Assembly: GCF_031844685.1 (NCBI RefSeq)
Contig: NZ_CP134605.1
Location: forward strand, 5,019,001 to 5,083,000
Origin: Streptomyces sp. ITFR-21
GTDB lineage: Bacteria > Actinomycetota > Actinomycetes > Streptomycetales > Streptomycetaceae
Direction of reading: 5' to 3'
DNA: 64,000 bases
Shown in pieces: positions 8,583 through 18,580 of the stretch (position 1 is the stretch's first letter; every line of letters begins with the position of its first letter). The notes below the pieces were generated by a model. It was not told the origin of the DNA. It saw nothing but the letters and a program-made list of their open reading frames with translations, and ran no database searches. A program made the position numbers and the translations under genes.

Positions 8583-9390
8583 ATGCACAGTCCCAACGCC
8601 GCCTCTCAGCTTGTTCTTTATGGTCTGACCTCGAACGATGCCCGAACGTATTCGCTCATACGGGGATTCCGGGCCGCCCGCCTGCGCGAACGTCGCCGTG
8701 CGACAGGTAGCCGGTGGCGCCGGTCGAGTGCCGGCCGACAGGCGCTGCTCACCCTCGCCCACCTGCGTGTGGGACACACCTATGCCCAGCTCGTCCCCGG
8801 ATTAGGCTTAGGGACCACGACCGCCTACCGCCACGTCGCCGAAGCGGTCGACCTCATGGCCGCCCTCGCACCCACCTTGGCCCGACGCAGTCCGCACGGC
8901 GTCGACGAAGGCGTACGTACTTCCGGACGGCACGCTCCTGCCCGTCGACCGCATCGCCACGGACCGCCCCTTTCACTCCGGCAGACACAAGAAACACGGC
9001 ATGAACGTGCAGGTCCCCACCGATCCCTCCGGACGGCTGCTGTGGGCCTCACCGACCTTGCCCGGGGCCGTCCACGACATGCGTGCAGGCCGCGAGCACG
9101 GCATCGTCGACGCCCTCACGCAGGCCGACGTCAGGTGCCGGGCCGACAAGGGCTACCGAGGCGCCGGCGGCACGATCCGCATCCCGTGCCGGGGACGATA
9201 AAACACCCTCTCCGCCGGACAGAAAGCGACGAACCGGTCCCACGCGAAGATCCGCGCACTCGTCGAACAGGCCATGGTCACCCCCAAGTCCTGGCGGCTC
9301 CTGCGCAAACCGCGGTGCTCCACCACCCGCATCACCGCTCTTTTCCAAGCCGTCCTCACCCGGCATCTGGCCAGCTCAGACCGAGGATGA
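8583..9390 (+). pseudogene. IS5-type transposase remnant (three frames)
   Basis: Three successive plus-strand frames encode an HTH plus DDE transposase of the common Streptomyces IS5-like type. They are RQALLTLAHLRVGHTYAQL (to about 8880), then LPVDRIATDRPFHSGRHKKH and RCRADKGYRGAGGT (to 9201), then NRSHAKIRALVEQAM to TGA 9388-9390. Asp residues of the catalytic core are visible in the middle frame, but the indels make it nonfunctional. It ends about 100 bp before the NRPS cluster and marks its left border. Confidence 0.75.
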
Positions 9391-9492
9391 AAAAGGCTCC
9401 GTGATTGTGCAGATGATCTCTGGACGCAAGGATTGGTATGTGCTAGCGTCTTGGGCAGCCTTGAAGCGAGACTCGGAAGCGGAGGGACGATC

Positions 9493-10818
9493 ATGGCGCG
9501 GGACCGCGTGCTCGTCATCGGAGATAGCACGAGGCTCATTTCGAAGGCAAAGTCGGCCGATGTCAGCGTCGCGTACATGCAAAAGGCTTCGCAATTTGAT
9601 CCCAGTGTGATCTCACAGTGTCAGCAGCTGGTTCTCGTGGATTATCAACACGTGCCGAGTGCCGCCGTCATGGCGAAGGCACTGCATGAGATCGAGCCTA
9701 TTGCGCGCATTGTCACGCAGACAGAAGCGGCGCAACTGGTGGCTGGCCATCTGACCGATCTGCTCGGAATCCGCGGCACGTCGGAGCGGACCGCCAGGCT
9801 GCTCCACGACAAGTCGGCGATGCGGGCACTGCTCAATGAGCAGGGCATCGGGTTCGTCCCCTGCGAGGTCAATCCCACGCACGAGGTGCTCCGCCAGTTC
9901 GTCGTGGCGCACGGAGCGGCGATCGTCAAGCCGACCATGGGGTCCGGCAGCCTCGGAGTACGTCGGATCAATTCGGTGGAGGATGTCGACGAGGTGTGGT
10001 CCTGGTGCCAGTCATTCGAACTCGGCGATTTCCAGGTCGAAAAACTTCTCGTCGGGCCCGAGCTGAGCGTAGAGTCCTTTTCCGAGTCGGGTCGGCACAC
10101 GATCATCGCCTTGACCGCCAAGGACACCGAGGGGGGGACCGTGGAACTCGGGCACGTCGTTCCCGCACCTGTGTCCGGCGCCGAATTCGCAGAGATCCGG
10201 GAATTGACGGTGCGCCTGCTCGACGCGGTCGGCCTCGACGACGGCCCTTCGCACACCGAGGTGATTCTCACCGCCGAGGGGCCACGGGTTATCGAATCGC
10301 ACACCCGCCGTGGCGGTGACCGAATCAACGACCTCGTCAAGATGGTGTACGGGGTTGATATGGAAGAGGCCACTTATCGCCTCGCCGGGCAGGGCGTCCC
10401 GCTCGACGGTCATCTGCACCCTGCCGACGGCGCGGCGGCCATCCGCTTCCTGACCGCCGTCCCGGGAGCCGTCAGCTCGGTGACCGGCGTGGAGGCGGCG
10501 CAGGCCGTCGACGGTGTGGTGGAGGTCGTGGTGAGTGTCGGCGTGGGTTCCGTGGTGCCGGAACTGCGGTGGTCGGACGATCGCTGCGGATATGTCATCG
10601 TCCACGCCGAAGACGCCGAGTCGGCCGTCCGGCTCGCGCGCAGGGCCGCAGGACATGTCGCGATCACCACGGAACCGGTCGCGGGCGACCCCGCATCGGG
10701 CACGGCGGCTCCGGACACCCTCAGCTCGATACTGCGCCCGTACGACGAGGTGTTCGATCCGTTCCAGGTTGCCACGGGCACGGGCGCGTGTAGCGCGGTC
10801 GCGGAGCCGTGTCGTTAG
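9493..10818 (+). CDS. ATP-grasp carboxylate-amine ligase, NRPS cluster
   Basis: ATG 9493 follows a strong GGAGGG by 6 nt, giving 441 residues; in-frame codons back to 9433 lack such a site. The protein is an ATP-grasp ligase. The nucleotide-binding part has HDKSAMRALLNEQGI and AAIVKPTMGSGSLGVRRI; the metal-binding region has HTEVILTAEGPRVIESHTRR followed by GGDRINDLV. This pattern, with a C-terminal subdomain, is that of L-amino-acid ligases (BacD-like), which activate a carboxylate as an acyl phosphate and join an amine. It is the first gene of the cluster and probably makes or caps an amide bond outside the NRPS. Substrate unknown. Confidence 0.85.
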   Translation: MARDRVLVIGDSTRLISKAKSADVSVAYMQKASQFDPSVISQCQQLVLVDYQHVPSAAVMAKALHEIEPIARIVTQTEAAQLVAGHLTDLLGIRGTSERTARLLHDKSAMRALLNEQGIGFVPCEVNPTHEVLRQFVVAHGAAIVKPTMGSGSLGVRRINSVEDVDEVWSWCQSFELGDFQVEKLLVGPELSVESFSESGRHTIIALTAKDTEGGTVELGHVVPAPVSGAEFAEIRELTVRLLDAVGLDDGPSHTEVILTAEGPRVIESHTRRGGDRINDLVKMVYGVDMEEATYRLAGQGVPLDGHLHPADGAAAIRFLTAVPGAVSSVTGVEAAQAVDGVVEVVVSVGVGSVVPELRWSDDRCGYVIVHAEDAESAVRLARRAAGHVAITTEPVAGDPASGTAAPDTLSSILRPYDEVFDPFQVATGTGACSAVAEPCR

Positions 10819-11041
10819 ATCCGGCGTCGCGCGCCGGAATCCACCGAAGCAGCCGCTCGTCACCGTGAGGCCGTGGGCGGTCCTGCTGTGAGGATACCGA
10901 GAAGAAGAGGCATGCCCGCCGGCAGGTTCGCAAACCGATCCCGGGGCACGCCGGTGCCCTGGACCTGACGCGGCTGTGCCGTTCCCCGAAGTCGCACGTC
11001 ACGTCCATGGGTTCAACCTCGTACCGAGTTTGGAGTGCGGT

Positions 11042-14000
11042 ATGGCCGCGGTGCCGGACACAGGCGCAAGCATGCTCTCGTACACCCAGGAAAGCCTCTG
11101 GCTCTTCCATGAGATGGCCGGCTTCGATGAGCCGGCATACAACGAGTCGGTGGCCTTCGAGATCCGCGGGGAGCTCGATCCGGACGCGTTACTCGGTGCC
11201 GTGCGCGCGACGCTCGCACGGCACGAGGCCCTTCGGACAACCTTCGTCGAGACCCCGGAAGGGCCGCGGGCGCAGGTGCATGACACTGCCCCGGACAGTG
11301 CGGTCCTCGCCGACCTGCGCACGGTGACCGCCGCCGAGGCCCGTCTCCAGGCGGAGCAGCTGCTCGCCGAGCACCACCGACGGCCCTTCGACCTCGGTGC
11401 GGCCCCCCTGCTGCGAACACTGCTGGTGGGACTGCCGGGGGGCGTCTGGATGTTCGGCCTGACAGCTCACCACATCGTCATCGACGACTGGAGCATCGGC
11501 CTGATCCTCGACGAGATCTCGGAGAACTACCGGGCCGTCCTCACCACGGGACAGGTGCCCGAACGGCCCGTCCGCGGTGCCGCGTTCCGCGCCTTCGTCG
11601 CGCAGAGCCGCGCGGCGACCGCGGCGGGGCGGCAGGCGGACGCGATCGAACGCTGGCGCCGGTCGCTGGAGAACTGCCCGGACCTGCTCGGGATGCCGCT
11701 GGACCGGCCGCGGCCCGAGGTGCAGACCTTCCGCGGCGACAGCATGACCATCACCGTGCCCCGCGTGGACATCGAGCCGCTGCTGAAGGAATGCGCCCGC
11801 GAATGCCGCAGTACCGCCTTCCCGGTGTTCCTGGCCGCCTACGCGGTGCTGCTCCACCGCTACACGCGGCAGGACGGCTTCGCTGTCGGCACCACCGTGC
11901 TGAACAGGCCCGGCGGTGCGGACCTGGAGGAGGTCGGCTGCTACGTCAACACCCTGCCGCTGTTCGTTCCGGTGGCGCCGGACGACACTTTCCGTGACGT
12001 GCTGCGCGGTGCCCAGGAGGCGGCCGACCGGCTGCTGGACGACGGGGACACCCCGTACCCCAAGGTGGTCGAGGCGATCGGTGCCGAGCGGCCGCGCAAC
12101 CACCACCCGGTCTTCCAGACGATGCTGACGATGCTCGACGGCAGGCCCGCCCTCGACCTCGGGCCGGGACTGCCCGCGCGGTACCTGCCCGTCCGCCGCG
12201 TCGCCGCCAAGTTCGACCTGATGCTGTACGTCAGCGCGGCCGACGACGGCTACGAGTTCGAGCTCGAATTCAGCACGGATCTCTTCACGCGGGAGAGCGC
12301 CGAGCGAATCCTGCGCAACTACGCGCAGTTGCTCACCTCGCTGGCTGTCGCCCCCATCGACGCCCCGGTGAGCGCCGCGTCGATGACGCGCGACGAGGAA
12401 CGGCGCCTGATCCTCGACGACTGGAACGACACGCGGATCGCCTACCCGGGCGGAACCGTCGTGGATGTCATCGAGGAGCAGGTGCGGCGGAGCCCGAACG
12501 CCCTCGCGGTGGAGTTCGACGGTGTGCGGTACACGTACGATGAGCTGAACCGGCGGGCCAACCAGGTGGCGAACCGGCTGCAGCAACTGCTGGGATCGAG
12601 CGGGTCCGGGCCCTTCGTCGGGGTCTTCATGGACCGCTCCGCGGAGATGGTGGTCGCGCTGCTCGCCGTGGTCAAGGCGGGCTGCGCCTACGTGCCCATC
12701 GACCCCGAACACCCGGCCGCCCGGATCGAGTTCATGATCCAGGACGCCGAACTGCCGCTGATCGTCACCCAGGAGCGGTACAAGAGCGCGCTCGGTGCCG
12801 TCACCGCCCGGCTCCTCACCCTGCCGGACGCGGTCCCGGACGGCGAGGACGACGCCGATCCTGTCCGCGAACTGAGCCCCGACTCACCGGTGTACATGAT
12901 CTACACCTCCGGATCCACCGGTCGGCCCAAGGGGGTGATCAATCGCCATGACGCGCTGGCCAACCGGCTGCACTGGATGCAGTCCGCCTTCCCGCTGGCA
13001 GGCGACGAGGGCGCCGGCGGGGACCGCGTCCTGCAGAAGACCCCGTACAGCTTCGACGTCTCGGTGTGGGAGTTCTTCTGGCCGCTGATGGCCGGTGCCG
13101 CCATCGTCGTCGCCAGGCCCGGCGGGCACCGGGACCCGGACTACCTCAAGGAACTGATCCGATCCCGCTCCGTCACGACGGTGCACTTCGTACCCTCCAT
13201 GCTGAACGTCTTCCTGGAGGCCGAGGAGCCGGCCGCGTACTGCGGTTCGCTCAGGCGCGTCATCTGCAGCGGCGAGGCGCTGCCGCGCAAGACCGTCGAG
13301 GTCTTCCTCGACACGCTCCCGGACTGCGAACTGCACAACCTCTACGGCCCCACCGAGGCCGCGATCGACGTCTCGCACTGGCCGTGCAGGCTCGACTACC
13401 CCGGAGAGCTGGTCCCCATCGGCAGGCCCATCGCGAACGTCCGGCTGTACGTGCTGGATGAGGACCTGCGCCTGCAGCCGGTTGGTGTTCCCGGGGAGTT
13501 GTGCATCGGAGGCGTCGCGGTCGCCACCGGTTACCACGGGCGTAACGACCTCAGCGCGAAGATGTTCGTGCCGGACCCCTACGCAACGGAGCCGGAGGCA
13601 CGCCTGTACCGGACCGGAGACCTGGCGCGCTTCCTGCCGGACGGCCAGATCCACTACCTGGGCCGCATTGACAACCAGGTCAAGCTGCGCGGCCTGCGGG
13701 TCGAGCCCGACGAGATCGCGGCGGTGCTGCGCGAACTGCCGGCCGTACAGGACGCTGCCGTCGTCGTGGACACCTCGGGTCCGGCACAGGCGCTGGCGGC
13801 GTACGTCGTCAGCACCGGCTTCGACCCGGACCAACTGCGCGCCCGCCTGCGCAAGCTGCTGCCGGAATTCCTCGTCCCGCAGTATCTGGTCGAGGTGCCG
13901 CAGCTGCCCACAACCGCCAACGGCAAGCTGGACCGGCGTGCCCTGCCCGCCCCGGCGCTCGCCGCGGCACCGGCGGCCCGCACCGGTCTCCCGCCCTCCT

Positions 14001-17000
14001 CGGCCGCCGAGCAGGACGTGGCCCGCGCCTGGCAGGACGTGCTCGGGCTCGCCGAGCCGGTCGGCCTCGACAGCAACTTCTTCGCCCTCGGCGGGGATTC
14101 GATCATGGCGTTGCGGGTCAGTTCCCGGCTGCGCGCCGCCGGATACACCGTGAACCTGCGGGAGGTGTTCGCGCACGCGACAGTCGCAGAACTGGCCGGG
14201 TCGCTCACCCGGACCGACCCCGCGTCGCCCACGCCCGTCGCCACCGCGGCGTTCGGCCTCCTGACGGAGGAGGACAGGAAGGCGCTCCCCGCCGGGACGG
14301 ACGACGCCTGGCCGCTGACGAGACTCCAGTCGGGCATGATCTACCACTCGCTGCTCGACGAGGGTTCGCCCGTCTATCACGACATCTTTGACTACGAGTT
14401 CGCCGGCACGGTCGACCTGGACAAGCTGGTCCGCGCCATCCGGGAGACCGTGGCGCGGCACGCCCAGCTGCGGTCGTACTTCGACCTGGAGAACTACGAC
14501 GAGCCGCTCCAGATCGTGCTCGACGCGAACGCGGCCGAGGCGACGCCGTCCGTGGAGGTCGTCGACGTCTCCGGGTTACCCGGTGACGCGCAGGACAGGG
14601 CGGTTGAGGAGTGGATCGAGTCGGAGAAGTGCCGCCCGCTGGACCTCGGCAGGCCACCCATCCGCTTCCACGCGCATGTGCGGTCCGCCGACCGCCTCAA
14701 CCTGGCGCTGTCCTTTCACCACCTGATCCTGGACGGGTGGAGTGTCGCGCTCGTCGTCGAGGAGATCAGGCACCGCTATGCCGGACTCCTGGCCGGACGG
14801 GCGGCCGACGACGCGGCACCGGCTCCCGCTACGGCTCCCGCACCGGCGCCCAGCTACGGCACGTACGTGGCACTGGAACGCGACAGCGCACAGCGCCAGG
14901 AGGATCAGGACGCCTGGCGCAGACTGCTCGACGGCTACTCCGCCACGCTGTTGGCCGGTCAACCGGGCCCCGCGCCCGCAGAGATGACCGAGACTGCGGC
15001 GATCGAACGGCTCGTCCCGGCGGAGCTGGAGGCTCGGCTGCGTGTGCGCGCCGCCGACCTCGGGCTCCCGCTCAAGTCCTTCTACCTGGCCGCGCACTGC
15101 GCCGCGCTCGCCGACCTCAGTGGCTCCGCACGCGTCATCTCCGGGCTGGTCGGCAACGGCCGTCTCGAGATTCCCGGCGGCAGCGAGATGGTCGGCCTGT
15201 TCCTCAACACCCTGCCGTTGCCCGTCGAGGTGGGCGAGTCGGACGACGCGGCGCTGCCAGCCACGGTCTTCGAGCGCGAGCGGGCACTGATTGCGTTCCA
15301 GAGGTTCCCCCTCGCCGACATCGAGCGACAGCAGGGGGGAACGCTCTTCGACGTCGTCTTCAACTACACCGACTTCCACACCTACGCGGCCGGCGGCGAC
15401 GGCGCCGCGACCGCCCAGGACCAGGTGTCGATCGAGAGCGCCCGGTACTTCGAGCTCACGAACTTCCCGATGATCGTCCATGTGCACTGGGACCATTTCG
15501 CCGGTGCGATGGAACTCGCCGTGTGCCACGACCCCGGGCGGATCAAGACCGCCACGGCGGAAGGGTTCCTGGGCGAGTTCCGCGCGGCTCTCGAACGGTA
15601 CGCGGGACACCGGCAGGAGCCGGAAACGGCCGGACGCGCGACGGACGGGACGGAGCAGGCGATCGCCGCGATCATCGCACGGGCGGTCGGCCGCGAGACG
15701 GTCGAGGCGGACGAGAACTACCTCGACTTCGGCGTTGACTCGATCACCTCCATCCGGATTCTGGTCAAGCTGCGCAAGCTGTTCCCCGGCGCGGCGCTGC
15801 GCGAGGTCATGGAGGCCCGTACGGTGCGGGTGCTGGCCCGGCGCCTGGCGGAAGGTGCGCCCGCGGCCGAGGCCGCCCGGCCGGCCGGCAGCACCGGCAC
15901 TCCCGCCAGGCGGCTCCCGCGCGGAGCCGTCGACGCGTACCCGCTCACCGCCACCCAGCACCGGATGATCGAGGCGACCCGCTCCGATCCCGCGCAGTCC
16001 GCCTACCACGATGTCTTCGCCTACACCGTCGCGCTGCCACTGGACGAGCCGCTGCTGCGCGCCTGCCTGCGGCGGATGACCGCGTCTTGCGAGACCCTGC
16101 GCACCGCCTTCGACCTGGACGCGTCGCCCGCCCCCCGGCAGCTCGTGCACGACTCGGTCGAGCCCGACCTCACCGTGGTCGACGCGGTGGGCGGCCCCGC
16201 GACAGCCGACGAGTGGTTCGAGGCGGAACGCGGCTCGGAGTTCGCCTGGGACCGGCCCGGCCTCATCAGGTTCGCGGCACACCGGACCGCGCAGGACCGC
16301 TTCGTCCTGTCCATGGGCTTCCACCACGCGATCATCGACGGCTGGAGCCTGTCGCTGCTGATCCGTGACCTCCTGGTCTCGTACGCCGCGGAACTCGGCG
16401 CCGCATCCCGCGCCGGACACCCCCCCGCCCAGGCCCGCCCGGCCGATACCTTCGCCGACTACGTCATGGCGGAGGCCGCCGCGCGCGCGTCGGTCGAGTC
16501 GCAGCAGTTCTGGCGTGACGTCCTGGGCGGTCACCCTGGCACGGCACTGCCCCGCTACCTGCCCGTCGGCGGCGCCCGCTGGGCCGAGACGACCGTGACC
16601 GTCTCGCCCGAGCAGGAGGACCGGCTGCGCGAGGTCGCCCGCGCCACCGGGCACCCGCTCAAGCACGTGCTCCTCGCGGCGCACCTGCGGGTCCTGAACC
16701 TCGTCACCGGCGAGCCCGACGTCATCACCGGGGTGTTCACGCACGGCCGCCCCGAGACCGACGACGCCGAGAAGCTGGCGGGGATGTTCCTCAACTTCCA
16801 GCCGCACCGGGTGCAGATCGGCGAGCAGATATGGCCGCAACTGGTCGAGGAGGTCTTCGCGTTCGAGATGCGCGCCCTCCCGCACCGGCGCTGCGCCGCC
16901 ACGTCCGCGGACGGCGACGGTCACGACGGCTGGCCCCGCTATCCCGCGCTGTTCAACTACACCGACTTCCCGGCGTACGCCGATGTCGCCCACGACGGTG

Positions 17001-17269
17001 GGCACCTCACCGGCGTCCGGTGGTTCGAGCACACCGACGCACCGTTCCTGGCCAACGTGGGCCGTGACCCCGCCGGTGCCAGGCTGGAGATCACCCTCAA
17101 CGCCGACGGCCGCCTGCTCCCGCAGGAGGCCCTGGAGGACCTGGCGCGCCTGTACGCGGCCGTCCTGGCACAGATCACTCGAACACCGGACGGCCGCGTC
17201 CAGGATCCCACCGACGAGATCCGTGCCTGCGTCGACGCCCTCGGCGCGCGGCAGCGCCCGTCCGTCTGA
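11042..17269 (+). CDS. Nonribosomal peptide synthetase, C-A-PCP-C-PCP-C
   Basis: ATG 11042 has GGAG about 6 nt upstream and yields 2075 residues (GTG 10976 is a less likely start). Domains in order: C1 (active site HHIVIDD at 143-149); A (YTSGSTGRPKG near 620, NGKLDR near 962); PCP1 (GGDSI, Ser1020); C2 (HHLILDG at 1226); PCP2 (GVDSI, Ser1567); C3 (HHAIIDG at 1761). Aligning with GrsA by eye gives the A-domain code D-V-W-H-I-S-L-I-D-K, one residue from the known serine code. PCP2 has no cis A domain, and there is no thioesterase or epimerase. A starting C domain suggests the first acyl group is supplied in trans; the terminal C may release to an amine. Confidence 0.93.
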   Translation: MAAVPDTGASMLSYTQESLWLFHEMAGFDEPAYNESVAFEIRGELDPDALLGAVRATLARHEALRTTFVETPEGPRAQVHDTAPDSAVLADLRTVTAAEARLQAEQLLAEHHRRPFDLGAAPLLRTLLVGLPGGVWMFGLTAHHIVIDDWSIGLILDEISENYRAVLTTGQVPERPVRGAAFRAFVAQSRAATAAGRQADAIERWRRSLENCPDLLGMPLDRPRPEVQTFRGDSMTITVPRVDIEPLLKECARECRSTAFPVFLAAYAVLLHRYTRQDGFAVGTTVLNRPGGADLEEVGCYVNTLPLFVPVAPDDTFRDVLRGAQEAADRLLDDGDTPYPKVVEAIGAERPRNHHPVFQTMLTMLDGRPALDLGPGLPARYLPVRRVAAKFDLMLYVSAADDGYEFELEFSTDLFTRESAERILRNYAQLLTSLAVAPIDAPVSAASMTRDEERRLILDDWNDTRIAYPGGTVVDVIEEQVRRSPNALAVEFDGVRYTYDELNRRANQVANRLQQLLGSSGSGPFVGVFMDRSAEMVVALLAVVKAGCAYVPIDPEHPAARIEFMIQDAELPLIVTQERYKSALGAVTARLLTLPDAVPDGEDDADPVRELSPDSPVYMIYTSGSTGRPKGVINRHDALANRLHWMQSAFPLAGDEGAGGDRVLQKTPYSFDVSVWEFFWPLMAGAAIVVARPGGHRDPDYLKELIRSRSVTTVHFVPSMLNVFLEAEEPAAYCGSLRRVICSGEALPRKTVEVFLDTLPDCELHNLYGPTEAAIDVSHWPCRLDYPGELVPIGRPIANVRLYVLDEDLRLQPVGVPGELCIGGVAVATGYHGRNDLSAKMFVPDPYATEPEARLYRTGDLARFLPDGQIHYLGRIDNQVKLRGLRVEPDEIAAVLRELPAVQDAAVVVDTSGPAQALAAYVVSTGFDPDQLRARLRKLLPEFLVPQYLVEVPQLPTTANGKLDRRALPAPALAAAPAARTGLPPSSAAEQDVARAWQDVLGLAEPVGLDSNFFALGGDSIMALRVSSRLRAAGYTVNLREVFAHATVAELAGSLTRTDPASPTPVATAAFGLLTEEDRKALPAGTDDAWPLTRLQSGMIYHSLLDEGSPVYHDIFDYEFAGTVDLDKLVRAIRETVARHAQLRSYFDLENYDEPLQIVLDANAAEATPSVEVVDVSGLPGDAQDRAVEEWIESEKCRPLDLGRPPIRFHAHVRSADRLNLALSFHHLILDGWSVALVVEEIRHRYAGLLAGRAADDAAPAPATAPAPAPSYGTYVALERDSAQRQEDQDAWRRLLDGYSATLLAGQPGPAPAEMTETAAIERLVPAELEARLRVRAADLGLPLKSFYLAAHCAALADLSGSARVISGLVGNGRLEIPGGSEMVGLFLNTLPLPVEVGESDDAALPATVFERERALIAFQRFPLADIERQQGGTLFDVVFNYTDFHTYAAGGDGAATAQDQVSIESARYFELTNFPMIVHVHWDHFAGAMELAVCHDPGRIKTATAEGFLGEFRAALERYAGHRQEPETAGRATDGTEQAIAAIIARAVGRETVEADENYLDFGVDSITSIRILVKLRKLFPGAALREVMEARTVRVLARRLAEGAPAAEAARPAGSTGTPARRLPRGAVDAYPLTATQHRMIEATRSDPAQSAYHDVFAYTVALPLDEPLLRACLRRMTASCETLRTAFDLDASPAPRQLVHDSVEPDLTVVDAVGGPATADEWFEAERGSEFAWDRPGLIRFAAHRTAQDRFVLSMGFHHAIIDGWSLSLLIRDLLVSYAAELGAASRAGHPPAQARPADTFADYVMAEAAARASVESQQFWRDVLGGHPGTALPRYLPVGGARWAETTVTVSPEQEDRLREVARATGHPLKHVLLAAHLRVLNLVTGEPDVITGVFTHGRPETDDAEKLAGMFLNFQPHRVQIGEQIWPQLVEEVFAFEMRALPHRRCAATSADGDGHDGWPRYPALFNYTDFPAYADVAHDGGHLTGVRWFEHTDAPFLANVGRDPAGARLEITLNADGRLLPQEALEDLARLYAAVLAQITRTPDGRVQDPTDEIRACVDALGARQRPSV

Positions 17270-17288
17270 AAGAGAGCAGCGAACCCCC

Positions 17289-17708
17289 GTGACAACCTTC
17301 AGAAACCCCCAGCAGGTCGCGCCGCCCCTGGCCGCCTACTCGCACCAGGCGGAGATCACCGGCCCGGTCAGGTGGCTCGTCTTGTCCGGCCAGATCGGCA
17401 TGACCCTCGCGGGGGAGATCCCCGAGGACCCGATCGAGCAGCTCGGCGTTGCGCTGGACAACATCACGGGCAACCTCGATGCGGCCGGGATGAACCGCGA
17501 GGACCTGGTCAAGCTGGTGTTCTACTACGTCGGCGACATCGACCTGCAGCAGCGCCGGCAGCGGCTGGGGGAGTGGCTGGGGGACCTGCAGCCCTGCATG
17601 ACCGTCATGACGGTGGCCGCACTGGCCACACCAGACCTGCGCGTCGAGATCGAGGCGCTGGCATGCACCGAGGACAGCCCGGCGACACGAAGGAGTGAGC
17701 AGCAATGA
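17289..17708 (+). CDS. RidA/YjgF-family protein
   Basis: GTG 17289 gives 139 residues, 19 nt after the NRPS stop, with a purine-rich AAGAGAG upstream. The sequence has RidA features: an N-terminal strand region with WLVLSGQIGMTLAGEIP, DLVKLVFYYVGDID, and a C-terminal TPDLRVEIEALA. RidA proteins hydrolyse reactive enamines/imines such as 2-aminoacrylate from serine; some cluster members act in tailoring. The usual catalytic Arg region appears as DLRVEIEA. The stop overlaps the start of the hydrolase gene (ATGA), so translation is coupled. A role in serine/dehydroalanine chemistry is inference. Confidence 0.8.
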   Translation: MTTFRNPQQVAPPLAAYSHQAEITGPVRWLVLSGQIGMTLAGEIPEDPIEQLGVALDNITGNLDAAGMNREDLVKLVFYYVGDIDLQQRRQRLGEWLGDLQPCMTVMTVAALATPDLRVEIEALACTEDSPATRRSEQQ

Positions 17709-18580
17709 TCGACCAGACCACCCAGGACGGCGTGCGCACGTTCGAGCAGACCGACGGCTATATCACGCACTACCGGCTGTGGGGCGCGGAGACCGCCGCG
17801 GACCTCGTCGTCATGCTGCACGGCGGCATGAGCCACTCGGGCTGGCAGGCGCCGCTCGGCACTCGGCTTGCCGGCCTCGGCGACGACCTCGCTTTACTCG
17901 CCGTGGACCTGCGTGGGTCCGGGCTCAACGCGGTGCGCGGGCACATCCCCGACGGCGAGCTGGCCGTCGCGGATGTCGCCCGGCTGCTGGGCAGCATCAA
18001 GGAGGCCCGCCCCGGGACCCGGATCCACCTGGCCGGCTGGTGCTTCGGCGCACAGGTGGCGACAGTCGTCGCCGCCGGGCTCGCCGGCCGGCCGGTGCTC
18101 ACGAGCCTGCTGATGGTCTGCCCCGGCTTCTTCTTCAACGAGCGCTACTCCGACGTGCTCGACCGCTCGATCGACGCCGCCCTGGACGTCGTGGAGGAAC
18201 TCGACATCACCGTCGAGGCGACCCGCCCCTTCGTCAGGATGCCGCTGCGCCCGTCCGACTTTACCGACCGCCCGCAGTGGCTCGCGGCCATCGAGGACGA
18301 CCGGCTCAAGCTCTCCCACGTGACCGTCGGCACGATCGACTCCTGGGAGGAGATCGCCGTCCGCTCCGAGAAGGATTACGCCCAGATCGGCCCGCTGCCG
18401 GTGCTGGCGGTGTTCGGCACCCGGGACAAGCTGGTCGACAACGACCGTGTACGCGGGTTCCTCTCCGGCCACCCCGACGTGCGCACGCACGAGCTCGACA
18501 CGGGCCACGCCGTCCACTTCGAGGAGCCCGAGGCCCTCACGAGGCTCCTCGCAGGCTTTGTCGCCGAGCTGAAGCGATGA
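17705..18580 (+). CDS. Alpha/beta hydrolase with cysteine nucleophile
   Basis: The 291-residue protein has the alpha/beta-hydrolase fold. It shows the oxyanion motif LHGGMSHSG, a nucleophile elbow G-W-C-F-G with Cys113 where Ser is usual, acid Asp241 in FGTRDKLVD, and His268 in LDTGHAVHFEEP. A Cys-Asp-His triad is rare in this fold. It is known in NRPS thioesterases that form strained rings (obafluorin beta-lactone, sulfazecin beta-lactam) and in dienelactone hydrolase. The NRPS lacks its own thioesterase, so this is the best release or cyclisation candidate. Its start overlaps the RidA stop and its stop overlaps the MFS start. Confidence 0.85.
   Translation: MIDQTTQDGVRTFEQTDGYITHYRLWGAETAADLVVMLHGGMSHSGWQAPLGTRLAGLGDDLALLAVDLRGSGLNAVRGHIPDGELAVADVARLLGSIKEARPGTRIHLAGWCFGAQVATVVAAGLAGRPVLTSLLMVCPGFFFNERYSDVLDRSIDAALDVVEELDITVEATRPFVRMPLRPSDFTDRPQWLAAIEDDRLKLSHVTVGTIDSWEEIAVRSEKDYAQIGPLPVLAVFGTRDKLVDNDRVRGFLSGHPDVRTHELDTGHAVHFEEPEALTRLLAGFVAELKR

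Noticed and set aside
10818..11041. Possible small peptide gene between the ATP-grasp and NRPS genes
   Set aside because: A 27-codon frame from GTG 10887 has no ribosome site and no recognisable sequence.
11189..17032. Several long minus-strand frames within the NRPS gene
   Set aside because: Antisense shadows of a gene with recognisable domains throughout.
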